Source: Rhizobium sp. BK313
GTDB lineage: Bacteria; Pseudomonadota; Alphaproteobacteria; Rhizobiales; Rhizobiaceae
NCBI RefSeq assembly: GCF_014193655.1
Contig: NZ_JACHZQ010000001.1
Location: 558,001-622,000, forward strand
Direction of reading: 5' to 3'
Length of the DNA stretch: 64,000 nt
In this document: positions 42,983 to 50,325 of the stretch, one piece after another
How the letters are laid out: the number at the start of each line of letters is the position of its first letter
Position numbering within the stretch: position 1 is the first letter of the stretch
The notes under the pieces: model-generated
The model's database searches: none
What the model saw: the letters and a program-made list of their open reading frames with translations, nothing else
Told to the model about the DNA's origin: nothing
Made by a program: the position numbers and the translations under genes

Positions 42983-43312
42983 ATGACGGTCAACGAATTT
43001 CTCGATGCGTTAGGCATCAAGGTCGGTGTTGTCATCGCTGGCCTCTCCGGCGGCATTTTGCGCGGCCTATCTCGTCGTCGATACACCACGCGAGAAATCG
43101 TCGCATCACCCATCTGCGGGGCGCTGGCGGCGGCTTATTTGACAGAGCCGGCGCTTTACTATCTGCGTGCCGTCAATTGGCCATTGCCGCAAAAAGACGT
43201 TGCGGCCATGAATGCCACGGCCTTCGTGGTCGGTGTCTGCGCCATGTGGATCGCCGACTTGATTTTCGATTCGATTTCGCGGTGGATCAGAGGCGGAAGG
43301 GCCGTGCCCTGA
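42983..43312 (+). CDS. Holin-like membrane protein
   Basis: 109 residues from ATG 42983, preceded by GAGACAGG. Three hydrophobic stretches are visible (VGVVIAGLSGGILRGL, IVASPICGALAAAYLTEPALYYL, ATAFVVGVCAMWIADLIF) with a basic loop LSRRRYTTRE, a layout seen in phage holins of alphaproteobacteria. It is the last prophage gene before the terminator. It and the 83-residue protein may work together to free the endolysin. Confidence 0.62.
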   Translation: MTVNEFLDALGIKVGVVIAGLSGGILRGLSRRRYTTREIVASPICGALAAAYLTEPALYYLRAVNWPLPQKDVAAMNATAFVVGVCAMWIADLIFDSISRWIRGGRAVP

Positions 43313-43403
43313 CACCGCCGTCATATGCCGTATTGTCGCAATTATTTCAGTCTGCCCCGATGGATTTGTCGGTTTCACCGCGTGCTGGCAATTTCCCTAT
43401 CTC

Positions 43404-43434
43404 GCCCTCTCCTTAACGGGAGAGGGCCTTTTTT
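43404..43434 (+). terminator. Rho-independent terminator at the prophage end
   Basis: A 9-bp stem (43404-43412 with 43419-43427, GCCCTCTCC and GGGAGAGGGC) and 6-base loop are followed by CTTTTTT. It ends the late operon and fits the limit of phage genes. Confidence 0.88.
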
Positions 43435-43616
43435 GCGTTTGTGGATTTTGCATCGTTCTGGACAGCGTTTTGCTGAAGCACATTAACTGAGCGGCGACGT
43501 GGGATTTCCGTTTCCATTGCCAAGCACGATGGCTTTCATCTGAACTAAACATTATCACCGCCGTCATTACGCTGGTAATAGTGATTGGCAGACATCGGAG
43601 ATGAAAGGCGCCTGTG

Positions 43617-44705
43617 ATGAGCCAATGGCCAGAAACCCGGATCCTTGACCTATTCGCCATCGACATCCCTATCATACAGGCGCCAATGGCAGGCGCGACG
43701 ACGCCGGAGATGGTGATTGCGGTCAGTGAGGCCGGCGGACTCGGATCCTTGCCAAGCGCGCAATACAGCGCCGAGCAACTCCGGGCAGCTCTGGATACGA
43801 TACGAGCGGCGACGAAAAAGCCGATCAATGTGAACTTCTTCGCCCACACTGTGCCCGAAAACGATCCCGCGCGGCAAATGGCGTGGCGAGCGCGGCTTGC
43901 GCCCTACTATGTCGAGGCGGGGCTTGATCCCGCCGCACCGATTCCGGCTGGCGGACGGGCGCCGTTCGATACCTTCTTCTGTGAAATTGTAGAGACCTAT
44001 CGGCCGGAGGTCGTCAGCTTTCATTTCGGGCTGCCGGACGCGGGTCTAATTCAACGGGTACGGGCAACCGGAGCTAAGATCATCTCTTCAGCGACCACGG
44101 TCGCAGAGGCGCAATGGCTTGCCGAACGTGGCGTCGATGCTGTCATCGCCATGGGTTTCGAGGCAGGAGGTCATCGCGGCAATTTTCTGACGCAAGATAT
44201 GGCGACGCAGGTGGGCACTATGGCGCTGGTGCCCCAGATTGCCGATGCTGTCGCCGTTCCCGTAATTGCCGCTGGCGGAATTGCGGACGGACGCGGGATT
44301 GCGGCAGCTTTCGCACTTGGCGCCGCCGCCGCGCAGATCGGTACCAGCTATTTATTTACGCCCGAGGCGAAAATTCCTCCGGTTCACCGCGCAGCGCTCG
44401 AGCGCGCAGGCGACGACAATACGGCGTTGACCAATGTCTTCACCGGACGCCCAGCGCGGGGGGTGATGAACCGTATCATGCACGAGGTTGGGCCATTTTC
44501 CCATTTGGCGCCAGCATTTCCAACGGCTGGTGGTGCACTGGCGCCGCTGCGTGCCAAGGCGGAGGCGGCTGACTCCGGCGATTTCACCAACCTCTGGTCC
44601 GGTCAGGCCGCGAAATTGGCGCGATCGCTTCCGTCGGCTGAGCTGACCACTGTTTTGGCGAATGACGCGATCGCGCTTATGAAGCGGTTGGCAAGGCATG
44701 ATTAG
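43617..44705 (+). CDS. Nitronate monooxygenase (2-nitropropane dioxygenase family)
   Basis: 362 residues, an FMN-dependent TIM barrel. Diagnostic pieces are IIQAPMAGATTPEMVIAVSEAGGLGSLPSAQYSAEQL, GFEAGGHRG and VIAAGGIADGRGIAAAFALGAAAAQIGTSYLFTPEA. The family oxidises alkyl nitronates such as propionate 3-nitronate, giving protection from plant nitro-toxins. The second of two adjacent possible starts (ATG 43617, not GTG 43614) is chosen. It is the first chromosomal gene past the prophage and appears intact. Confidence 0.9.
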   Translation: MSQWPETRILDLFAIDIPIIQAPMAGATTPEMVIAVSEAGGLGSLPSAQYSAEQLRAALDTIRAATKKPINVNFFAHTVPENDPARQMAWRARLAPYYVEAGLDPAAPIPAGGRAPFDTFFCEIVETYRPEVVSFHFGLPDAGLIQRVRATGAKIISSATTVAEAQWLAERGVDAVIAMGFEAGGHRGNFLTQDMATQVGTMALVPQIADAVAVPVIAAGGIADGRGIAAAFALGAAAAQIGTSYLFTPEAKIPPVHRAALERAGDDNTALTNVFTGRPARGVMNRIMHEVGPFSHLAPAFPTAGGALAPLRAKAEAADSGDFTNLWSGQAAKLARSLPSAELTTVLANDAIALMKRLARHD

Positions 44706-44713
44706 TCAAGCAA

Positions 44714-44925
44714 ATGAACGCGATGAAAGCTCAAGCCGCACCAACAAGGACCTTGCCGTTTTCGAATATCGACAAGCGGGTCTTGGGGATTCGTTTTGGA
44801 GCATATGGGGTGCGGGCGGTTTGCACTGGAATTTATGAACCGGGTCATGAGACGACCGACAAGAACGGTTTCGTCAGGATGCTCTGGATTATGTTCGCAA
44901 TCTCGATATGCCGATCGTGCATTAA
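44714..44925 (+). pseudogene. Broken N-terminal fragment of a GH51 alpha-L-arabinofuranosidase
   Basis: The frame from 44714 reads NIDKRVLGIRFGAYGVRA, then CTGIYEPGHETTDKNGF, close to the conserved start of GH51 enzymes (G-I-Y-E-P-G-H-x-T-x-D-x-x-G-F). One base is lost near 44872, after which the -1 frame continues RQDALDYVRNLDMPIVH before a stop at 44923, again matching the GH51 consensus. The other roughly 430 residues of the enzyme are absent. It is a clear remnant, cut off just before the isomerase gene. Confidence 0.72.
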
Positions 44926-44940
44926 AAGGAGGAGATATCA

Positions 44941-45795
44941 ATGGGTTCCACGGCTGATTTAGCAGATCGTTTTGCCGTTTCCACATGGTCGCTACATCGC
45001 GCGCTCGGAGGCACTTATCCTTACAAGCCTGGCGGCTTGGACGCGCCGGCGCGCCAGCCGACCTATGGTGAGGGTTCGGTCGAGCTGATCGATCTCCCGA
45101 GACAGTTCGCCGAACGTGGCATTTTCCGCATGGAGATCTGCTCGTTTCATCTACCGAGCTGCTCGCCTTCTTATATTGCCGACCTGCGGAATGCCCTCGA
45201 TAAGGCCGGCGTCAAGCTGCAGACGCTATTGGTCGAAGACGGCGATCTCAGCAGTCCCGAGACGGCGGAGCGCGATGCTGAATGGATGGCGAGCTGGATC
45301 GAGATTGCTGTGGCCCTCGGCGCCGAGAATATGCGCGTAATTGCCGGCAAGTCGCAGCCGACTGACGAGGCGCTGACCCGGGCAGAAAAACATCTTCGTT
45401 GGCTGGCCGAACGGATTGCCGACACCGGTATCCGCCTGGTGATTGAAAACTGGTTTTCGCTGTTGCCGGGGCCGGTCGAGGTCAATCGTGTGCTTGATGC
45501 TCTCGACGGCAAGCTTGGTCTCAACGGCGATTTCGGCAATTGGAAAGGCGCGGGCAAATACGGCGATCTGGCCAGGATCATGGGCCGCGCCGAGCTCTGC
45601 CACGCCAAGGCGCATTATTCTGAAACTGGCCTCGATACCGAGGACTATGTTCGCTGTGTCGAGCTCTCCAATGCCGCCGGGTACAAAGGTCCGTTCACGC
45701 TGATCTACGATTCTCCGTTTTATGCAGACGAATGGTCAGGGATTTTGGAGGAGCGGAATTGCATCGCCGCTGTGTTGCGGAAGGCCGCGGCGTGA
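44941..45795 (+). CDS. Sugar phosphate isomerase/epimerase, TIM-barrel family
   Basis: 284 residues of the AP-endonuclease-2-like TIM barrel (xylose-isomerase-like). Evidence: AVSTWSLHRALGG at the start, MEICSFHLPSCSPSYIADLRNALDKAGVKLQTLLVEDGDLS, RLVIENWFSLLPGP, LNGDFGNWKGAGKYGDLARI and AKAHYSETGLDTEDYVRCVELSNAAGYKGPFTLIYDSP, with conserved Glu, Asp, His and Glu/Asp metal ligands. The substrate is unknown; remnants of a GH51 gene just upstream suggest a former sugar-degradation cluster. AAAGGAGGAG lies before the ATG. Confidence 0.86.
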   Translation: MGSTADLADRFAVSTWSLHRALGGTYPYKPGGLDAPARQPTYGEGSVELIDLPRQFAERGIFRMEICSFHLPSCSPSYIADLRNALDKAGVKLQTLLVEDGDLSSPETAERDAEWMASWIEIAVALGAENMRVIAGKSQPTDEALTRAEKHLRWLAERIADTGIRLVIENWFSLLPGPVEVNRVLDALDGKLGLNGDFGNWKGAGKYGDLARIMGRAELCHAKAHYSETGLDTEDYVRCVELSNAAGYKGPFTLIYDSPFYADEWSGILEERNCIAAVLRKAAA

Positions 45796-46004
45796 TAGCC
45801 CTATGATTACGGCGGCGGAGGAGGGGCCTCCTTCGCTGCACGCGGACTTTAGGCATCGATCGGAAGAGCCGATGCAGAGGAAACGCCGGCATGTTCTCGA
45901 TTTGTCAGGCTATCGCGGAAAGGCTCAAGTGTATAGTTGAGCCCGTAATAGGAGATCAACTTCCAGTTGAAGCGCTGGTTTTCGGCTGAACGGCGCTATG
46001 AATT

Positions 46005-46211
46005 TCAATGAAATTCGTACTCGTATAGGGCGCCCAGCAGTTGATCCTGTGTCTGATAACCGGCGTCATAGAGGCTGATCGCGACATTTGCCGCGGACAG
46101 GCCTTCCTGGCTTTGCAGTTTGATGCTGCGTTCGGCGCACCAAGCATAGAGCGCGCCGGCGAGAATGTCGACATCATCGGGATATAGGGGCGAGTTGACC
46201 ATCATAGACAT
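46005..46211 (-). CDS. Small conserved hypothetical protein
   Basis: 68 residues: NSPLYPDDVDILAGALYAWCAERSIKLQSQ and LSAANVAISLYDAGYQTQDQLLGAL, an acidic helical protein of the kind found widely in Rhizobium as a hypothetical. One of several starts (ATG 46211, 46205, 46202) is possible. No domain or function is recognised. It lies alone on the minus strand. Confidence 0.6.
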   Translation of the reverse strand: MSMMVNSPLYPDDVDILAGALYAWCAERSIKLQSQEGLSAANVAISLYDAGYQTQDQLLGALYEYEFH

Positions 46212-46370
46212 TCGCTACACCGTTGTTGGAAGCTCACACTTGAGCGGGGCGGAGCAGAGACTGCTTTGATTTCAAAAGATTGCAATCGACTTCTCTCGCC
46301 GGCGTTAATGCCAGCCTGATATGATACAGATCCAGTTTCGTATCGGGACATATGCTCGCTGGACGAGAAG

Positions 46371-46517
46371 CTATTGCGGCGTCTGATCGGGCGCGTGCGG
46401 CGCCGGATTTTCGAGCTGATCCTTGCCGTTACGCGGCACGGCGAACAAGACGACGCCCAGCGCAAGGGCCAGCGCCACCATGATCAAAAGGATAAGTCTC
46501 GGCCGCGAAGGCATCAT
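46371..46517 (-). CDS. 48-residue single-pass membrane protein
   Basis: A short frame coupled by ATGA to the stop of the upstream gene. The product is MMPSRPRLILLIMVALALAL, then GVVLFAVPRNGKDQLENPAP and a polar tail. A basic N-terminus followed by a membrane segment and a proline-rich tail makes it look like a real small membrane protein. Function unknown. Confidence 0.6.
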   Translation of the reverse strand: MMPSRPRLILLIMVALALALGVVLFAVPRNGKDQLENPAPHAPDQTPQ

Positions 46518-46810
46518 TGATGGACCGGATGCGACGCTTCGACTGCTGCTTCAATCAATTCCTCGGCATAGGAGAGGGCGGAGGCTGTGTCTTCGCCATC
46601 GAGTTTCAGTTCGCGGCATTTCCGATGCATGGCCCTGCGAATCTCCGACAGCAAGGTCGCGTCGACGTCGACATGGCCTTCGTAGAAGACATGCGTCAGC
46701 GCGGATTGGGCGACGACTTCGAGGACTGCGACACGCCCCTCGATTTCGCCGAGTGAAGGAATGGCATTTTTCTCCACATGGTGTTTGCAATCGCGATGAG
46801 TGGTGAGCAT
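46514..46810 (-). CDS. Conserved hypothetical protein
   Basis: 98 residues: ECxC-free, mostly helical, with LGEIEGRVAVLEVVAQSALTHVFYEGHVDVDATLLSEIRRAMHRKC and EDTASALSYAEELIEAAVEAS. I do not recognise a named domain; it is typical of small rhizobial hypotheticals. AGGAGGACCACGGAA precedes the ATG on this strand, a good ribosome site. It is followed by, and overlaps, the 48-residue membrane protein gene. Confidence 0.65.
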   Translation of the reverse strand: MLTTHRDCKHHVEKNAIPSLGEIEGRVAVLEVVAQSALTHVFYEGHVDVDATLLSEIRRAMHRKCRELKLDGEDTASALSYAEELIEAAVEASHPVHQ

Positions 46811-46944
46811 TTCCGTGGTCCTCCTCTGCTGAGGCAGATAACCAATGAGAGGCGAAAAAGTTCAGCCAAATTCTATGAAATTATGGTCTTTCGGCAATTA
46901 CTTTTCTGAGTTTCGTCGTTGATGGCGAAACATGCTGAAATCGG

Positions 46945-47916
46945 TCATTTCATCGGGCAGAGATTCGCATCCGTTAGCACATCGGAGCAGCGTGGCGAAC
47001 GGCGGAAATCGTCGTAATAGAGTGTCCAATCCGTCGTATCGGCGGCGCGATAGGGGCCAAACTTGAAATACTGGTTTTTGCCCAGACCCTTGTCGGCATG
47101 ACCGATATGTCCCTTAACGGTGACAATCCATTTGTCGTTGGCGAAGAGTTCGATATGGCCTGTGCCGTCAGGGCCTGGCTTGCTGTAGATGGCAAAATCG
47201 ATCCAGCCGGAATCCGGCGTCGGCAGCTTGTTGCCGTGGTCGGTAACGGTGATGGCACTGGTGCAGCCGGTAAATTCCTTGCCGTCCTCCTTGCCCCACT
47301 TGCTGTCGGTGGCGACCAGGGCGCGCATCTGGTTGGTGTCGGAGCGAAACCAGACTGGCGTCTTATGGTCATCACATGTCTTTGTTGCGTCGCTGACGTC
47401 GGTCGTCGCTGGGGCGACATAGTTGGTTTCGACGGTGGCGAAGAGTTTGCCATTGTTTAGTCGCAGCGCCAGGAAAGGACTGAAGTCCCCCTTTGCCTTC
47501 GGCCCGATCTCGCGCTTCCACTGCGCAATGAGATAGCGGTGATCACCGGAGGGGATGGGATCGGCGAATTTGACGGCAAAACCGTACCAGACACCCTGGT
47601 TATAGGGGACACGATATTTCGTGCGCTCCCAGATTTCGGCTCGCTCGCTACAGTTTTCCTTACCTTGTGCGCACAACGGCTTGACGCTGAGTTTCAGCGC
47701 ACCAGTGCCCGTGCGCTTCACCTCCGATTGGAATTCGACTTTGCCGGCTTCCTGTTCAAGATTGTTGCGATAGTAGAGATGTCCTGTGGGAGCGAAGTCC
47801 GTGCCGTCGAAGCCGTCGCGCAGCACCAATTGAGCGGGATCTTTAGCCAATGCCGGGGTCATAGCGCAGGTGCAAGTGCAGGCCAGAATGGCGGGCAGTG
47901 CATATTTTGCGTTCAT
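46945..47916 (-). CDS. Secreted polysaccharide lyase (heparin lyase I-like family)
   Basis: 323 residues with a signal peptide (MNAKYALPAILACTCTCAMTPALA). The mature beta-sandwich shows LVLRDGFDGTDFAPTGHLYYRNN, SERAEIWERTKYRVPYNQGVWYGFAVKFADPIPSGDHRYLIAQWKRE, SPFLALRLNNGKLFATVE, and YFKFGPYRAADTTDWTLYYDDFRR near the end, matching the polysaccharide lyase family related to heparin lyase I. It should cleave uronic-acid polysaccharides outside the cytoplasm, perhaps a rhizobial surface polymer or glucuronan; the substrate is not known. AGGAGGCTCC precedes the start. Confidence 0.85.
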   Translation of the reverse strand: MNAKYALPAILACTCTCAMTPALAKDPAQLVLRDGFDGTDFAPTGHLYYRNNLEQEAGKVEFQSEVKRTGTGALKLSVKPLCAQGKENCSERAEIWERTKYRVPYNQGVWYGFAVKFADPIPSGDHRYLIAQWKREIGPKAKGDFSPFLALRLNNGKLFATVETNYVAPATTDVSDATKTCDDHKTPVWFRSDTNQMRALVATDSKWGKEDGKEFTGCTSAITVTDHGNKLPTPDSGWIDFAIYSKPGPDGTGHIELFANDKWIVTVKGHIGHADKGLGKNQYFKFGPYRAADTTDWTLYYDDFRRSPRCSDVLTDANLCPMK

Positions 47917-48265
47917 GACAGGAGGCTCCTTCGGCGGGTTGATTGTGGAGCGCTATCAATGACCTGTTCGTCTTTGCGGGGCAAGGGGAGGCGACATTCG
48001 GTACCAGGTCACGGTCGCTGGTCGATGCCAGAAGACAGCGGTGGAAATTCATATCTGCGTAGATCTCAATATCTCAGCCGACTGGGGGGCCATGTCGGCG
48101 AGCTGACTTTTTAGCCGGATGGTGGTTCGAGGCTTTCGAGCCCGAAGACTACGATCCTTGCTTTTGGCAAAAATGGCGGCTCGGCTTAGACATGCCCAAG
48201 AGATGAGTGGACAAATCGCCTCGTCCGCGTTTGATAAGCCGAACAATTTTGGAGGAAGGATTTCC
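47917..48265. other. 349-base divergent intergenic region
   Basis: Between the starts of the lyase gene (leftward) and the UPF0303 gene (rightward). It must carry both promoters. I see GAGGAAGGA before 48266 but no clear repeat, operator or RNA gene. Confidence 0.5.
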
Positions 48266-48754
48266 ATGACGCTCGAACACGACCTTAGCCGCATTGCGCT
48301 GCAGGAGGAGACGCTGCGCTTCGATGCTTTCGATCTTTCGACGGCTTGGGTGCTTGGCAAATTGTTGCACGACCTTGCCAGCGAGCGCAATTTTGGTGTC
48401 GCGATCGACATTACGCTGCATTCCATGCCGGTCTTTTACATCGCGTTGCCCGGTTCGACGCCTGATAATTCCAACTGGATTCGCCGCAAGCGCAATATGG
48501 TGTTGCGTTATTTCCGCAGCAGTTACGCGAGCACGCTGCGGCTGGAACAGCAGGGTAAGACGATCGAGGACAACGGACTTTCCAGTGCCGACTATGCCGC
48601 ATCGGGCGGCAGCTTTCCGATCTTTGTCAACGGCACAGGCTGCATTGGGGCCGTCACCGTGTCGGGACTTCCGCAGCGTGAAGACCACAATCTCGTCGTG
48701 GAAGCCCTGGCGCTCACGCTTGGCCACGAACTGCACAATCTCAGCCTGTCGTAG
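48266..48754 (+). CDS. UPF0303 / heme-degrading-like family protein
   Basis: 162 residues from ATG 48266, five bases after GGAGGAAGGA; the open frame further upstream is not protein-like. UPF0303 features: LRFDAFDLSTAWVLGKLLHDLASERNFGVAIDITLHSMPVFYIALPGSTPDNSNWIRRKRNMVLRYFRSSYAS and FVNGTGCIGAVTVSGLPQREDHNLVVEAL. Related domains (HbpS/GlcG type) bind heme or small ligands. Its exact role is not known. The gene faces the AGE epimerase gene, tail to tail. Confidence 0.86.
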   Translation: MTLEHDLSRIALQEETLRFDAFDLSTAWVLGKLLHDLASERNFGVAIDITLHSMPVFYIALPGSTPDNSNWIRRKRNMVLRYFRSSYASTLRLEQQGKTIEDNGLSSADYAASGGSFPIFVNGTGCIGAVTVSGLPQREDHNLVVEALALTLGHELHNLSLS

Positions 48755-48799
48755 AGGTCAATTGCGGCGTCACGCTCAAAGCGGACGCCGCCCTTGATC

Positions 48800-50056
48800 T
48801 CAGATTTTCCCGCCGGCTTCGGCGATGACTTTGGTCAGGCTGCCGGTTGCTGGGAAGAGTGGGATGAGGCAGGCCTGCAGGGCGTGATAAATGTCGCCCT
48901 TGCCAGGGAAAATCGTGTGGGCAGGAACTAGGTCTTCCGTCAGTTCCTCATACCAACCACCATTTTTGTGGTCGATGAAGAAGTGGCCGATGGTGCCCCA
49001 GATCTTGCGATAACTTTCCTCGTGGAAATCGCTCGGCACGTGCTCGTTGAGATAGTGTGCCGCACCGGCACCTTCGCAGGCGGGCCACCAGAGCTTGTTA
49101 CGCTTGGCAGGGACGTCAGCCCAATCGAGCGTATAGAAGAAGCCGCCCTTGTCATCATCCCAGCCCAATGACATCGATTGGGAGAACAAACCCTTAGCGG
49201 CGTCTGGCATCCAATCGTGTCGCTTGCCACCGAGAGACCAGAGTTGCAGGACGAGGCGCGCCCATTCCAGCCAATGGCCAGGCGTCGTGCCGGAAGGACG
49301 GAACATTTCGTTGCCGCGATAATCCTTGTCCAGCACCCAGTCGGCATTGAAGTGTTCGGCGACGCGCCAACCAACAGAACCGGCGGAACGACGGATGACG
49401 AGATCGGCTATGCTCTCGGCTTTGTCGAGGTACGTTTTGTCGCCGGTCGCTTCGAAGGCGGCCATCAGCGCCTCCGTCAGGTGCATATTGGAATTCTGGC
49501 CGCGATAGCTGCCGCCGTCGATCGGCGACCAATCCTGATTGAACTCCTCGGCGATTGCGCCGTGTTTATCTTCCCAAAATTTCGTGTTCAGAATTTCGGT
49601 CACATCGGCGAGCATGCCGTCAGCGAGAGGGTGGCCGATGGTCTTGGCAGAGGAGGCGGCGAGCAGCACGAAAGCGTGGCCATAGCCCTGCTTGCTTGCA
49701 TCGACGGGACCGTCATTGTTGAGCGACCAGACATACCCTCCATGCGTGGCATCGCGGTGATGCTTCCAAAGGTAGTTCATGCCGTGATCGACGATATCTT
49801 CGGAGCCGGGACGCCCGAGCAGCGAACCGATCGAGAAACAATGCACCATACGCGCAGTCAAATGAATGCCGCGCACAGGATTGACCGCATCGAGCGGCCT
49901 GCCCGCATCGTCCATATCGTAGAATCCCCCCTTGGGATTGATGCCGCGATACTGGAAGAAATCGAAAAGCCCGCTCGCTTGATCAAGCAGCCAGCGCCGG
50001 TGGTAGGCTCGCGTGCTCCAATTTCCGAGTGCTGCCGTTTCACGCTGTATGCTCAT
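48800..50056 (-). CDS. AGE family epimerase/isomerase
   Basis: 418 residues from ATG 50056, preceded by GGGAGG; the open frame further upstream has no domain. The alpha/alpha-barrel of the N-acylglucosamine 2-epimerase family is shown by GGFYDMDDAGRP, THGGYVWSLNNDGPVDASKQGYGHAFVLLA, RGQNSNMHLTEALMAAFEATGD, FRPSGTTPGHWLEWARL and HKNGGWYEELTED. Family members epimerise GlcNAc/ManNAc or isomerise mannose or sulfoquinovose; the substrate here is uncertain. The sugar uptake locus 4 kb away might be related, but metH lies between. Confidence 0.87.
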   Translation of the reverse strand: MSIQRETAALGNWSTRAYHRRWLLDQASGLFDFFQYRGINPKGGFYDMDDAGRPLDAVNPVRGIHLTARMVHCFSIGSLLGRPGSEDIVDHGMNYLWKHHRDATHGGYVWSLNNDGPVDASKQGYGHAFVLLAASSAKTIGHPLADGMLADVTEILNTKFWEDKHGAIAEEFNQDWSPIDGGSYRGQNSNMHLTEALMAAFEATGDKTYLDKAESIADLVIRRSAGSVGWRVAEHFNADWVLDKDYRGNEMFRPSGTTPGHWLEWARLVLQLWSLGGKRHDWMPDAAKGLFSQSMSLGWDDDKGGFFYTLDWADVPAKRNKLWWPACEGAGAAHYLNEHVPSDFHEESYRKIWGTIGHFFIDHKNGGWYEELTEDLVPAHTIFPGKGDIYHALQACLIPLFPATGSLTKVIAEAGGKI

Positions 50057-50263
50057 GCTATCCTCCCAAGACTCTTTTGCCATAAGCCCTATAGCGCCGC
50101 CAGAAAGTCCTGTCATGACTCTATGGAATGAAACTGTGTCGGCTGCTTTGCTTTGTCCACGGCTGAAGGGGTTACCAGCCGGTCGCAATGGTATTTTCGG
50201 AAGTGCGGCAAACAATAGAAGCTTTATCCTTGCGTCAAGCTTCACCTGGGCATAGATATGTTG

Positions 50264-50283
50264 ACATAAAGATATCTTTATGT
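50264..50283. promoter_or_regulatory. Perfect 20-bp palindrome upstream of metH
   Basis: ACATAAAGAT followed by ATCTTTATGT, 43 bases before the metH start and overlapping a TTGACA (50261-50266). Its symmetry and place fit an operator for a dimeric repressor. ArsR-family regulators of the SAH/methionine cycle (SahR type) use short AT-rich palindromes in other Proteobacteria, so such control is plausible, but the regulator is not in the window. No SAM or SAH riboswitch fold is evident in the short leader. Confidence 0.7.
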
Positions 50284-50325
50284 GATCTGAGTGCGAAGTC
50301 GCAATCAGGCCAATGGAGTTCGCTT

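Larger units (their letters stand above)
13443..43434 (+). mobile_element. Siphovirus-type prophage, about 30 kb, no integrase seen
   Basis: A continuous block of phage genes in canonical order: repressor, small early genes, terminase, portal, protease, capsid, connectors, tail, fibre and lysis genes, closed by a strong terminator. Bacterial genes resume at 43617. The ends are set by the outermost phage-like genes and the terminator because no attL/attR direct repeat could be found by eye between 13277-13443 and 43313-43614. No integrase, excisionase, recombinase or replication protein is encoded inside or just outside. The tail genes with long tape measure and no contractile sheath indicate siphovirus morphology. 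Confidence 0.88.

Noticed and set aside
13277..43616. attL/attR direct repeats for the prophage
   Set aside because: The two border stretches were compared by eye and no shared run longer than chance was found.
50284..50325. SAM or SAH riboswitch before metH
   Set aside because: The leader after the promoter is only about 40 bases and shows no conserved riboswitch pairing.
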